From: an uncultured Bacilli bacterium
GTDB taxonomy: Bacteria > Bacillota_I > Bacilli_A > RF39 > UBA660
Reading direction: 5' to 3'
Assembly: GCA_934101575.1 (NCBI GenBank)
Contig: CAKORJ010000003.1
Location: 62,001 to 126,000, forward strand
Length of the DNA: 64,000 nt
Within the stretch, counting starts at the first letter, position 1, and each line of letters starts with the position of its first letter. Both the position numbers and the translations under genes were made by a program. The notes beneath the pieces were generated by a model. That model ran no database searches. It was given only the letters and a program-made list of their open reading frames with translations, and was not told the DNA's origin. This document shows, one piece after another, positions 53,844-61,612 of the stretch.

Positions 53844-54818
53844 ATGAAATTATTAGATAAAATAAAGAATGCTATTTTTGAGGATGATGAGTTTGAAGAG
53901 CTTGAAAAGTCTGAGGAAGAGCTAAAGAAAGAGGCTGAAGAGGTCAAGGAAGAGGTAGTTAAGAAGATTGATATTGAAAAGACTATTCCTAAGAAAATTG
54001 AACTTCCTAAAGAAGAGGTTAAGGAACCGGTTATGCAAGAGACTTCTGTTAGACCTATGAGAAGGGAACAACATCGTAGAACGCCAGTTATATTTGATGA
54101 AGAAGATTTCATTATGGAAGAGAAGAGAATGGCTCCTAAACCTAAACCTGAAATTAAGAGAAAAGAAGAGCCTAAGAAACCTTTATATGGTGGATATAAG
54201 GATGAGAAACCTAAAGAAAAGTTTAAGCCTTCTCCTGTTATATCTCCTGTATACGGTTTTGTTGGAGTTAGTCCTGTGCTTGAAAAGCCTCGTAATGATG
54301 ATGTTTCGTCTTTTAATGAAATGTTTGCTAAAGAGAAAGAGAAGAAACCTGAGGTTACTCTTGATACTGTTAGACAAAAGGCATTTGGTTTTGAATCTCA
54401 TGAAGAAGATGATGATTTGGGACTTTTGTATGATATGAAAACTGATGATAGACCTGCTATTTCTAAACTTACTTTAGGGGATGCAGAGGAGTACTTTGAT
54501 GATTTAGGACTTGAATATAATGTTGATTATAAGGATAGTGCTAAGGAAAAGAGTATTTCTGCTGCTAAGACTACTAGAAGTACTAAAAACGAAGAACTTA
54601 GTAAAGAAGTTGATAGTCAAATAAAGGCTCAAAAAGAGGTTGAGAAAAAGAACAATCTTGAAATCACTAAGGAACAAATAAAACCAAAGACTGCTAAAGA
54701 AATAAAAAAGATTAAGAAGATAGCGGATACTGATTTAAATAATAGTGCAAAAGAAGAAGAGCCTGAAGAAAAAAATCTTTATGATTTGATTGACATGATG
54801 TATGAAAATAAAGAATAA
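53844..54818 (+). CDS. Charged disordered protein with ISPVYGF motif
   Basis: The 324-residue cytoplasmic product is rich in Lys, Glu and Pro and has no transmembrane segment. Near residue 128-141 it has KFKPSPVISPVYGF, which matches KFKNSEVISPVFGF of the 15761-16768 protein at 11 of 14 positions. A second recognisable stretch is TLDTVRQKAFGFE. Such proteins may be scaffolds at the membrane or division site; that is inference. GAGGTG precedes the ATG. The spacing to the next gene is 11 nt. Confidence 0.72.
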   Translation: MKLLDKIKNAIFEDDEFEELEKSEEELKKEAEEVKEEVVKKIDIEKTIPKKIELPKEEVKEPVMQETSVRPMRREQHRRTPVIFDEEDFIMEEKRMAPKPKPEIKRKEEPKKPLYGGYKDEKPKEKFKPSPVISPVYGFVGVSPVLEKPRNDDVSSFNEMFAKEKEKKPEVTLDTVRQKAFGFESHEEDDDLGLLYDMKTDDRPAISKLTLGDAEEYFDDLGLEYNVDYKDSAKEKSISAAKTTRSTKNEELSKEVDSQIKAQKEVEKKNNLEITKEQIKPKTAKEIKKIKKIADTDLNNSAKEEEPEEKNLYDLIDMMYENKE

Positions 54819-54829
54819 GGAGGTATTTT

Positions 54830-55093
54830 ATGGGAGCTAATAGTGTACTACTTACTATACTTTTAGTTTTGTGTTCTGTTTTAATTGTATTTTTAATAAT
54901 TGGAAGCATAAAATTATTGTATACTGTTGATAAGATGAATATGATACTTGATGATTGTGAAAAGAAATTAAAAAGTGTTAATGGTATTTTTACAGCTATA
55001 GATACTGTTACTGATACTATTACTACAGTTAGTGAAACTATTGTTGGTAAGGCACTTTTTATGATAGAAAAAATATTTAGGAAAAGAAAATAA
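54830..55093 (+). CDS. DUF948-like small membrane protein
   Basis: The 87-residue protein has one N-terminal transmembrane helix (about 6-28). An amphipathic helix with spaced Ile/Val/Thr (TAIDTVTDTITTVSETIVG) and a basic end follow. This resembles DUF948 proteins, which often sit next to YtxH genes, as here. AAGGAGG precedes the ATG. Confidence 0.78.
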   Translation: MGANSVLLTILLVLCSVLIVFLIIGSIKLLYTVDKMNMILDDCEKKLKSVNGIFTAIDTVTDTITTVSETIVGKALFMIEKIFRKRK

Positions 55094-55105
55094 GGAGGTA
55101 ATATT

Positions 55106-55525
55106 ATGAAAAAGAAAACATTTGGTACTTTAGTTACAGGTGCTGCTATAGGAGCAGGGTTAGGGCTTTTATTTGCACCTAGAAAGGGTAGTGAAACAAG
55201 AAAAATTTTAAGTGATAAGATTGATGATTTATGTAAGAAAGTAAAAGAAATTGATTATGAAGATGTTAGAATTCAAATTGAAGAAAGAATTGCTGAAATA
55301 AAAGATGAACTTCAAGATTTAGATAAGGAAAAAGTTTTAGAAATAGCAAAGGCTAAAAGTGAAGAAATCAAAGTTAAAATAGATGAACTTGCTAAGTATG
55401 CTAAGAAAAAAGCTACCCCTGTTGTTGAAAGTGCAGTAGAAGATTTAAGAAAGGCTGCTATTAAGGCTACTAAAGAAATTACTAAAAAACTTGAAGGAAA
55501 AGATAAGAAGAAAACTGATAAATAG
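55106..55525 (+). CDS. YtxH domain-containing protein
   Basis: The 139-residue product has the YtxH N-terminus TLVTGAAIGAGLGLLFAPRKGSETR, shown here by its GAAIGAGLGLLFAPRKG core. A long charged amphipathic helical tail follows. The family is linked to envelope or general stress in Bacilli. AAGGAGG lies upstream. It is the last gene of the cluster. Confidence 0.88.
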   Translation: MKKKTFGTLVTGAAIGAGLGLLFAPRKGSETRKILSDKIDDLCKKVKEIDYEDVRIQIEERIAEIKDELQDLDKEKVLEIAKAKSEEIKVKIDELAKYAKKKATPVVESAVEDLRKAAIKATKEITKKLEGKDKKKTDK

Positions 55526-55536
55526 TTTTCTTTTTT
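55508..55536 (+). terminator. Terminator of the envelope cluster
   Basis: AAGAAAACT pairs with AGTTTTCTT around a 7-nt loop, followed by Ts. The YtxH stop TAG (55523-55525) lies at the start of the 3' arm. Confidence 0.75.
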
Positions 55537-55616
55537 ATTAATTGAAATGGTTATAATATTGTGTTAAAATTATATTGTAGTTAGAAGCTATTTTATTTTG
55601 AGGAGATGTGTTTATA

Positions 55617-56828
55617 ATGAGTAAAAAACAAAAAAAAATATTTAAGATTATAATGATTATTTTAGCTATTGTACTTGTTGCTGAACTTGTTTATTTTGGA
55701 ATTAGATATTATAATATGAGAAAGAGTTCAACTTTTTATTCAGTTGTTAACAGTGCTGTTTTAGATGATGATAAGAATTATGTTGGAGTAGGTTTTAGTG
55801 ATTATAGGTATAGTGATTTTAATGATTATGATAATGGTTATAATAAGGCGACTATATTTAATTATAAAGATGGTAAGGTTGTTAATGAAGTAGGGTTTAA
55901 ACGTGGTTATAACAGTTATTTTAATGATGTTATTAAAGTTTCTGATGGATATGTTGCTATTGGTTCTGTTGAAATGACAAAAGATCAAAAGGATGAGGGT
56001 TTGTCTGAAGGGCTTATTGTTAAGTATGATAAATCTTTTAAAATGATTTGGAGAAAGAATGTTAGAGGTATTGGTAAGACTGAACTTTTAAAGATAAAAC
56101 CTGATGGAGATGATTATATAGTTGTAGGTACATCTGTTTATGGTGAAGGTTATATGGGTAATCATAAGACAGGTGGAGGAATTTTGATTAAGTTTGATAA
56201 AGATGGTAATGAATTAAAAAGAACTAATAATGGTGGTCCTTTTAATGGTAAGTTTAATGATGTTTTAATTGAAAAAGATGGTTATGTTGTTGTAGGGCTT
56301 GGTAAGAGTAATTCTGGTATTATTATAAAATATGATAAGTCTTTTGATAAGAAATGGTCTGGTTCTTATGGTTATACAGATAAAAATGGTATTACTGGTA
56401 TAGTAAAATTTGATGATAAATATGTTACTAGTACTACTAAGATTGTTAACACTAAGAGTACTAATACTTCGAGTGCTGCTATTGTGGTTTTTGATGATTC
56501 TGGTAATAAAGTTGATGATGTAAAATATAGTTCTAATACTATTAATTACTTTGCAGATGTTAATGTTGTCGATGATTCTATTATTGCAGTGGGGTATACA
56601 GGAAAAGGTTCTGTAACAGATGCTGTTATTGTAAAATATGATAAAGATTTATATGAAGAAGAGAGTAATATTATAAAAGGAAACAAAAATGACTATTTTA
56701 GTAATGTTTACCTTAAAGATGACTCAATTTATGTACTTGGTTATTCTAATAGTAAGTTAGATGGATTTAATCTTAATGGTTATGATTATTTTCCTATTGT
56801 TAAAAAATATAATACTGATTTAAAATAA
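55617..56828 (+). CDS. Membrane-anchored propeller-like protein, unknown function
   Basis: The 403-residue product has one transmembrane segment (about 8-30) and repeats of about 50 residues with the pattern DGYVxxGxxxxxxxxG followed by IVKYDKSF. This suggests an extracytoplasmic beta-propeller. GGAG precedes ATG 55617. The 3' end overlaps the zupT fragment on the other strand by 9 nt. Confidence 0.75.
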   Translation: MSKKQKKIFKIIMIILAIVLVAELVYFGIRYYNMRKSSTFYSVVNSAVLDDDKNYVGVGFSDYRYSDFNDYDNGYNKATIFNYKDGKVVNEVGFKRGYNSYFNDVIKVSDGYVAIGSVEMTKDQKDEGLSEGLIVKYDKSFKMIWRKNVRGIGKTELLKIKPDGDDYIVVGTSVYGEGYMGNHKTGGGILIKFDKDGNELKRTNNGGPFNGKFNDVLIEKDGYVVVGLGKSNSGIIIKYDKSFDKKWSGSYGYTDKNGITGIVKFDDKYVTSTTKIVNTKSTNTSSAAIVVFDDSGNKVDDVKYSSNTINYFADVNVVDDSIIAVGYTGKGSVTDAVIVKYDKDLYEEESNIIKGNKNDYFSNVYLKDDSIYVLGYSNSKLDGFNLNGYDYFPIVKKYNTDLK

Positions 56829-57116
56829 TAATTTATTTATAATGACTAATATTAATCCTAAGATATAGAATGTATATGTTATTCTATATCTTTTATATTT
56901 TGTTATACTTGGAAATAGTTCATACATTGATATGTAAGCCATTATACCTGCTATTATGGCATATACTATTCCTAATGTTAAATAGTTTGGTTTCAAGAAC
57001 AAATAGGCTATAATTGCTCCAATTGGTTCACTTATTGCACATATCACTGTGTAAAATATTGCTTTTTTTTTGCTTTTTGTGTAGTAGTAAATTGGTAGGG
57101 CTATACTTATTCCTTC
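56820..57116 (-). pseudogene. zupT: ZIP-family metal transporter, 3' half (split by element)
   Basis: The minus frame from the insertion point reads EGISIALPIYYYTKSKKKA, then CAISEPIGAIIAYLFL and YAIIAGIMAYISMYELFP. These are the last helices of ZupT-type zinc/iron transporters. The 5' half is at 61118-61563. Joining the halves at the GA core gives about 246 residues in one frame. A start inside this half (57047) could make only a useless 75-residue piece. Confidence 0.9.
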
Positions 57117-57139
57117 TGATTGAAGTTATCAGGCATCAC
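57094..57139. other. Left attachment junction (att site)
   Basis: Host half ATTCCT (57109-57114), core TC (57115-57116), then the element half TGATTGAAGTTATCAGGCA onward. The element half overlaps the last codons of the recombinase gene. Confidence 0.8.
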
Positions 57140-58730
57140 GCTTATTATAAATAAAATTTAACTCTTTAAAGTTAAAATAAATATCAATATTTCCATCTTC
57201 GTGTATGAAAATATTTTTAATTAGTTTTAAGATTAAATCCCTATTTGGATATCTGTCTCTAAATTCTAGAACTTCTTTTTTTATAATATTAAATGTATCT
57301 TCATCTTTATTTGTCTTTTCTAAATATTCATTTATTTCGTTTAATTTATCCTTTTTTAAAGATATTTCTTTGTTAAGTTTTTCCTGTATTCTTTGATACA
57401 TTTCTTCAGTTATTTTATTCTGCAGTTTATCAATATACATATTATCTAAATTATTTTTTAAGGTTTCAATTTCAATTTCTAATTTTTGTTTTGTTTTAGT
57501 ATAAGTATCAAATGTATTATTATTTTTATATTTTTTAAGTATTTCTGACTCTAATTTATCATCACGAACTAAATATATTATTTTCTTAATTTCATTTACT
57601 ATACCACGTTCTAAAGTGTCATAATCAAAACCATGCGCAGTACATAGTCTAAAATCTTTATTATATTTTCTATAATAATTGCAAACTGTTGTACTTTTTC
57701 CATTAGCACGCCTTGCTCTAATTCCAATATTATGACCACAATCAGCACATTTTAATAATCCATCTAATAAAAATAATTCTTTTTTATCATTTCGTTGATG
57801 TTGTTTTGGTAATAATGATTGAACTTTGTTAAACGTATTTTTATCAATAATAGGTTCATGAGTATTTTCTACGATTATCCAATTTTCTTTTGGATTACAG
57901 ATTATTTTACGATATTTATAACTTAATCTAGAACGTCTATTTTGAATCATATCTCCAGTATATAATCTATTTTGTAATATCTTTTTTATTGTAGTATTGC
58001 ACCAATATCCATAAATATTTCCATTATTACCATTCCTTGTAAAATTTCTATTTCTAGTTATAGAAAATGTTGGTATATTTTCATTATTAAAAGTATCTCT
58101 TATCTTATTAATTCTAATACCACTAGCAAACATATCAAATATTCTTTTAACAATTGGTGCCTCAACTTCATCTATAACTAAATGATTTTTATTGTTTGGA
58201 TCTACTTTATATCCAAAAGGAGGACAACCACCAACCCATTTGCCTTCGCTTTGCATAGTATGAAGTGCAGTTCTAATTTTTTTTGATAAATCTTTAGCAT
58301 ACATATCATTTAATATTGCTTTAAATGGCGCAATATCATTATTCGAATTATCTAAAAATGTATCTATATTATCTGTTAGAGCAACATATCTAACATTATG
58401 CGCTGGGAACCATTTTTCCACATATTCTCCGGTACCAATATAATCTCTTGATAACCTTGATAAATCTTTAGTAATAACCATATTTACTTTTCCATTTTCA
58501 ATATCTTTTAACATTCTTTGAAAATTTGGCCTATTAAAATTTGTACCAGTATATCCATCATCAATGTAAATGTCTACTAAAGTATAACCTTGCTCTTTGA
58601 CATATTTAGTTAATAATATTTTTTGATTCCCGATACTTTCACTTTCACCTAAATTGTCATCTTCTTTAGATAGTCTTATGTAAATTGCAACCAAATATTC
58701 TTTTACTATATTTCTTAATGTGTTATACAT
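57129..58730 (-). CDS. Large serine recombinase (TnpX/TndX-like)
   Basis: The 533-residue product has the resolvase-type catalytic domain: VAIYIRLSKEDDNLGESESI with the nucleophilic Ser, DDGYTGTNFNRPNF and ITKDLSRLSRDYIGTGEYVE. It continues with the recombinase domain (PPFGYKVDP), a zinc ribbon (CADCGHN, then CNYY and C downstream) and a coiled coil (about 425-490). TnpX and TndX of Tn4451/Tn5397 use GA cores, as seen here. AAGGAGGG precedes ATG 58730. The stop codon lies 13 nt from the left core. Confidence 0.95.
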   Translation of the reverse strand: MYNTLRNIVKEYLVAIYIRLSKEDDNLGESESIGNQKILLTKYVKEQGYTLVDIYIDDGYTGTNFNRPNFQRMLKDIENGKVNMVITKDLSRLSRDYIGTGEYVEKWFPAHNVRYVALTDNIDTFLDNSNNDIAPFKAILNDMYAKDLSKKIRTALHTMQSEGKWVGGCPPFGYKVDPNNKNHLVIDEVEAPIVKRIFDMFASGIRINKIRDTFNNENIPTFSITRNRNFTRNGNNGNIYGYWCNTTIKKILQNRLYTGDMIQNRRSRLSYKYRKIICNPKENWIIVENTHEPIIDKNTFNKVQSLLPKQHQRNDKKELFLLDGLLKCADCGHNIGIRARRANGKSTTVCNYYRKYNKDFRLCTAHGFDYDTLERGIVNEIKKIIYLVRDDKLESEILKKYKNNNTFDTYTKTKQKLEIEIETLKNNLDNMYIDKLQNKITEEMYQRIQEKLNKEISLKKDKLNEINEYLEKTNKDEDTFNIIKKEVLEFRDRYPNRDLILKLIKNIFIHEDGNIDIYFNFKELNFIYNKRDA

Positions 58731-58748
58731 TTTCCCTCCTTATTTAAA

Positions 58749-58768
58749 AGAAATATAATATTGGTTTA
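58749..58768. repeat. 20-bp inverted repeat, left copy
   Basis: This is the exact reverse complement of the sequence at 61072-61091. It lies 18 nt upstream of the recombinase ATG. Confidence 0.9.
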
Positions 58769-58786
58769 TATTTATAATAACGCGTT

Positions 58787-58918
58787 TTAACCAAAATTAC
58801 AGCCCATTTCTTTTTTAGTTTTTAAATAATTTATGATAACTTCTATTAATAAATTTTCTAATTCTTCATTATCATTGTCATAAAATAAATTAAATTTTAA
58901 ATCTTGTTTTATAAAAAT
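58787..58918 (-). CDS. Possible small ORF before the recombinase, no standard start
   Basis: The minus frame reads IKQDLKFNLFYDNDNEELEN, then LLIEVIINYLKTKKEMGCNF and a final Gly before TAA. The protein-like composition and AAAGGGGGT upstream suggest a real small gene. However, only ATT (58918) or ATA (58912) could start it. It may be a decayed gene, or one using a rare start codon. The family is not recognised. Confidence 0.35.
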   Translation of the reverse strand: MFIKQDLKFNLFYDNDNEELENLLIEVIINYLKTKKEMGCNFG

Positions 58919-59155
58919 ACCCCCTTTATTTTTTACTATCTAGTTAAATTTATGTGAAAGTATGACTATTTATTTATAAAAAAAATAGCTATAGTTATAG
59001 ACTGAAAAATGACCGAAATTTAGGCCGTAAAAATCGTGATCTCTTAAATTCTAAAGTAAGCAGGATAAACCTGTTTACAAACAACTAGCCAGTGGCTAGT
59101 TTTAGCTTATTTTATAAGGTATTAGCAAAAACACTAGTGTTTACATTTATAAAAA

Positions 59156-59233
59156 GTGTTATACAATCGTTAATTTTGCAATATTCACAAACCCTTATAA
59201 ATAAAAGGTTTAAAAAAAGCGTTATACAAACGT
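59156..59233 (+). repeat. Two imperfect direct repeats in the control region
   Basis: GTGTTATACAATCGT (59156-59170) and GCGTTATACAAACGT (59219-59233) match at 13 of 15 positions with starts 63 nt apart, close to six helical turns. They may be binding sites for one protein. Confidence 0.6.
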
Positions 59234-59631
59234 ACATACTTTTCTAATATGTTTTTTTGATATTTTCGATCAAATTTTAATAGTTTTTTATATGATTTAT
59301 GGCCCAAAGTTCGGCCATAAAAACTAAATTTAAAGGGGTATTAGAATATGAAAAAGCACTAATCTCTGATCTAAGATTAGCACTTTAAATACAATTATTT
59401 CATATTCTACTATATTGTATCACAAGAATATCAATAGTCAATATGTAACAAATGTCGTAATAACTATGCCAAAAATGTTGTATAAAAATTCGACTACCTT
59501 TATTTTTAGCGTATTTGTCTAATAAGATACTTTGATAGGTATTTATATATTGACTGATATATTTAATTTTTAGTTATTAAAAGTCAACAATAAATGTTGC
59601 TTTAATGTTATAATATTTATGAGGTGTTGTA

Positions 59632-60060
59632 ATGGAACAATTGATACTAATTTCAATAAAAACAAAATATGCAAATCAAATTTTTAACGGAACAAAGTTA
59701 TACGAATACAGAAGAAAAAGTATTGGAGAAAAAAATTGTAATAAAAAAATATTTGTTTATTCTTCTGAAGAAGAAAAAGCTATTGTAGGATATATAATTG
59801 TAGATAAAATTCTCGAAGGAAATATCGATTATATATTGGAAGCGACTAATAATAAAAATAATAGTGATATAATAGATTATTTTAATGGCTGTGATAAATG
59901 TTATGCTCTTAAAATAGTTAAAGCAGTTAAATTTAAAACACCAATTTATTTAAGAGAAATAAAAAAAGAAGAAAAAAATTTTGTAGTACCACAATTTTAT
60001 CGTTACATAAAAGAAAATGAATATATCTATGAAGAACTAAAGGAAGGAAAAAGTTTATGA
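59632..60060 (+). CDS. ASCH-domain protein 1 of the element
   Basis: The 142-residue product has the ASCH/PUA-like signature: SIKTKYANQIFNGTKLYEYR with the GxKxxExR core, then a strand IVGYIIVDKI. ASCH proteins bind RNA or modified nucleosides, and E. coli YqfB hydrolyses N4-acetylcytidine. GAGGTG precedes ATG 59632. Its TGA overlaps the ATG of the second ASCH gene. Confidence 0.78.
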   Translation: MEQLILISIKTKYANQIFNGTKLYEYRRKSIGEKNCNKKIFVYSSEEEKAIVGYIIVDKILEGNIDYILEATNNKNNSDIIDYFNGCDKCYALKIVKAVKFKTPIYLREIKKEEKNFVVPQFYRYIKENEYIYEELKEGKSL

Positions 60061-60401
60061 AAACATATAAAATGAAACTATTACCACAATATTTTAATTA
60101 CATTAAAAATGGAACAAAAAGATTAGAATTAAGGTTAAATGATGAAAAAAGAAAAGATTTAGAAATAAATGATATAATTATTTTTGAAAAATTAAGTGAA
60201 GATATTGAATATTTGAATACAAAAGTAAAAAAAATATATAAATATAAAAATTTTGATGATTTAGTAAATGATTTTGGTATTGAAGTTATTGGTGATAAAA
60301 GTATAACAAAAGATGAACTTCTACATACATTAAACGAAATATATACAACAGAACAACAAGATAAATATGGTGTACTAGCAATAGAAATAGAATTGATTTA
60401 A
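60057..60401 (+). CDS. ASCH-domain protein 2 of the element
   Basis: The 114-residue product has YFNYIKNGTKRLELRLNDEK, the second GTKxxExR motif in a row, followed by DIIIFEKLS and a C-terminal YGVLAIEIEL strand. It looks like a short YqfB-type ASCH protein. It is translationally coupled to the first through an ATGA overlap. The two differ enough to have separate substrates. Confidence 0.78.
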   Translation: MKTYKMKLLPQYFNYIKNGTKRLELRLNDEKRKDLEINDIIIFEKLSEDIEYLNTKVKKIYKYKNFDDLVNDFGIEVIGDKSITKDELLHTLNEIYTTEQQDKYGVLAIEIELI

Positions 60402-60414
60402 AGGAGGTATTTAC

Positions 60415-61002
60415 ATGAAAATAGATAATATTAAAAATTATATTTCAGAAACAAATCAAGAAAGTTTTATGAAACTTGCTGATGAAATATATGAACTTAC
60501 TATCCACTTAAATGGTACATATCCAGGTTATAAAGAATGGTTTTATGACAAACAAATTAAAGGATGCTTAACACCAAATAGAAATATTATCTTTGTAAAA
60601 AATGAAGATGGTAAAATTATTGCACTAAGTTGTTTGAAAAAAGATGATGAAGAAAAGAAAATATGTACATTATTTGTTTCAGACGAATATAGAAAACTAG
60701 GCCTTGGCAGTTTATTGTTTGAGGAGTCAATGAAATTTCTAGAAACAACAAAACCATTAGTATCATTTACAGAAGACAAATTACCTATGTTTGAAAAAAT
60801 AGTTACAAAATATAATTGGGAATTAACAGAAATAGTTGATGGAATATATAATGATGGTATAAGAGAGTTTTGTTTTAACGGACAACTTACTAATCGAAAA
60901 TATAGAGAAGAACTTATTGAAATATTAAAAAAAATAAGGGATAAGGCAAAAACTGAACTTCAAGATAATGATACAATTGAAAAAATTACTATTAGAAGAT
61001 AA
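60415..61002 (+). CDS. GNAT family N-acetyltransferase of the element
   Basis: The 195-residue product has an acetyl-CoA-binding segment LFVSDEYRKLGLGSLLFEES, typical motif A of GNAT enzymes (R/QxxGxG/A), preceded by the strand IIALSCLKKDD. The substrate is unknown. AAAGGAGG precedes ATG 60415, 13 nt after the second ASCH gene. Together they form a three-gene cargo operon. Confidence 0.82.
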   Translation: MKIDNIKNYISETNQESFMKLADEIYELTIHLNGTYPGYKEWFYDKQIKGCLTPNRNIIFVKNEDGKIIALSCLKKDDEEKKICTLFVSDEYRKLGLGSLLFEESMKFLETTKPLVSFTEDKLPMFEKIVTKYNWELTEIVDGIYNDGIREFCFNGQLTNRKYREELIEILKKIRDKAKTELQDNDTIEKITIRR

Positions 61003-61012
61003 TAATTAATAG

Positions 61013-61066
61013 AAAAACTACCAAAATAATAATAAATAATAATATAAATTATGATTGGTAGTTTTT
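61013..61066 (+). terminator. Terminator of the cargo operon
   Basis: AAAAACTACCAA (61013-61024) pairs perfectly with TTGGTAGTTTTT (61055-61066) around a 30-nt A/T-rich loop. The T run is within the 3' arm. Confidence 0.65.
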
Positions 61067-61071
61067 AATTT

Positions 61072-61091
61072 TAAACCAATATTATATTTCT
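61072..61091. repeat. 20-bp inverted repeat, right copy
   Basis: TAAACCAATATTATATTTCT, the exact inverted copy of 58749-58768, lies next to the right attachment arm. Confidence 0.9.
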
Positions 61092-61093
61092 AT

Positions 61094-61140
61094 TGTGATA
61101 CATGAGGGCTACAATCTTCAGGAATGTTGTGCATTGTTAT
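61094..61140. other. Right attachment junction (att site)
   Basis: The element half (ending ACAATCT at 61117), core TC (61118-61119), then host half AGGAAT (61120-61125). The two element halves together form an imperfect inverted repeat centred on the core. Confidence 0.8.
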
Positions 61141-61563
61141 AGCTATTGTTATACTTATTCCTAGTTTTATATTTTCATTTGTTGTTATGAATGTTGCAAT
61201 ACCTTCGGGAATATTATGTATAGTTATTCCTATCATAGTAATTATTCCTAATTTATATAGATTTTTATTGTTCATTGTACTAGGGAATAATTTATTTATT
61301 ATTATAGATAGACATATTCCTAATACAAAGAAAACTAGTGTAATTAATATGCTTGGTTTTATTTTATAGCTGTTTGTTAAAAAAATTATGCTTTCTGGTA
61401 TTAAGTCTAATATTGATAAAAAGAACATTACTCCGGATGCAAAGGCTATTCCTCCAATTAAGAAATTTAATGTCCTTTTTTTTGATATAAATATAATTAG
61501 ACTTCCTATTATTGTTGAAAGTCCTGCTATACTTGATAGAATAAATGCTATAGTTGTATTCAT
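61118..61563 (-). pseudogene. zupT: ZIP-family metal transporter, 5' half (split by element)
   Basis: The first 148 codons encode ZupT helices 1-4 with GITIHNIPEGIATF (metal-binding His/Glu) and IAITMHNIPE, where the element cuts in. The frame then reads into the element (DCSPHVSQ) and stops at 61090. AAAGGTG precedes ATG 61563. Excision would restore HNIPEGIS and the full transporter. As it stands the gene is inactive. Confidence 0.9.
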
Positions 61564-61612
61564 CTAATCACCTTTTATATTTAATGTTATGTTAAAAAGA
61601 CTAAATTTTTCA

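Larger units (their letters stand above)
58731..59631. other. 901-nt mostly non-coding control region of the element
   Basis: This region holds the left 20-bp inverted repeat (58749-58768) and a possible 41-codon minus ORF (58787-58918). Hairpins include AACTAGCC / GGCTAGTT (59083-59101) and a long imperfect stem with CTAATCT / AGATTAG arms (about 59353-59386). Two near-copies of GNGTTATACAANCGT lie at 59156 and 59219. A -10-like TATAAT at 59609-59614 precedes the cargo genes. It may hold a transfer or replication origin, or regulatory RNA; this is not established. Confidence 0.6.
57115..61117. mobile_element. 4,003-bp integrative element with large serine recombinase, inserted in zupT
   Basis: The element runs from the TC/GA core at 57115-57116 to just before its second copy at 61118-61119. 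It carries a TnpX/TndX-like recombinase at its left end, about 900 nt of non-coding DNA, two ASCH-domain genes and a GNAT gene. All are A-rich compared with the host. No relaxase, replication protein or transfer gene is present, so movement between cells would need help. Confidence 0.88.

Noticed and set aside
56820..57047. Independent 75-residue membrane protein gene
   Set aside because: Its sequence is the C-terminal part of ZupT and continues upstream in frame to the insertion point; it is a fragment.
59333..59362. Mini-ORF MKKH with AAAGGGG before a hairpin, possible attenuator peptide
   Set aside because: Four codons with no coding or conservation evidence; the hairpin after it has internal mismatches and no T run. 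It is mentioned only as part of the control region.
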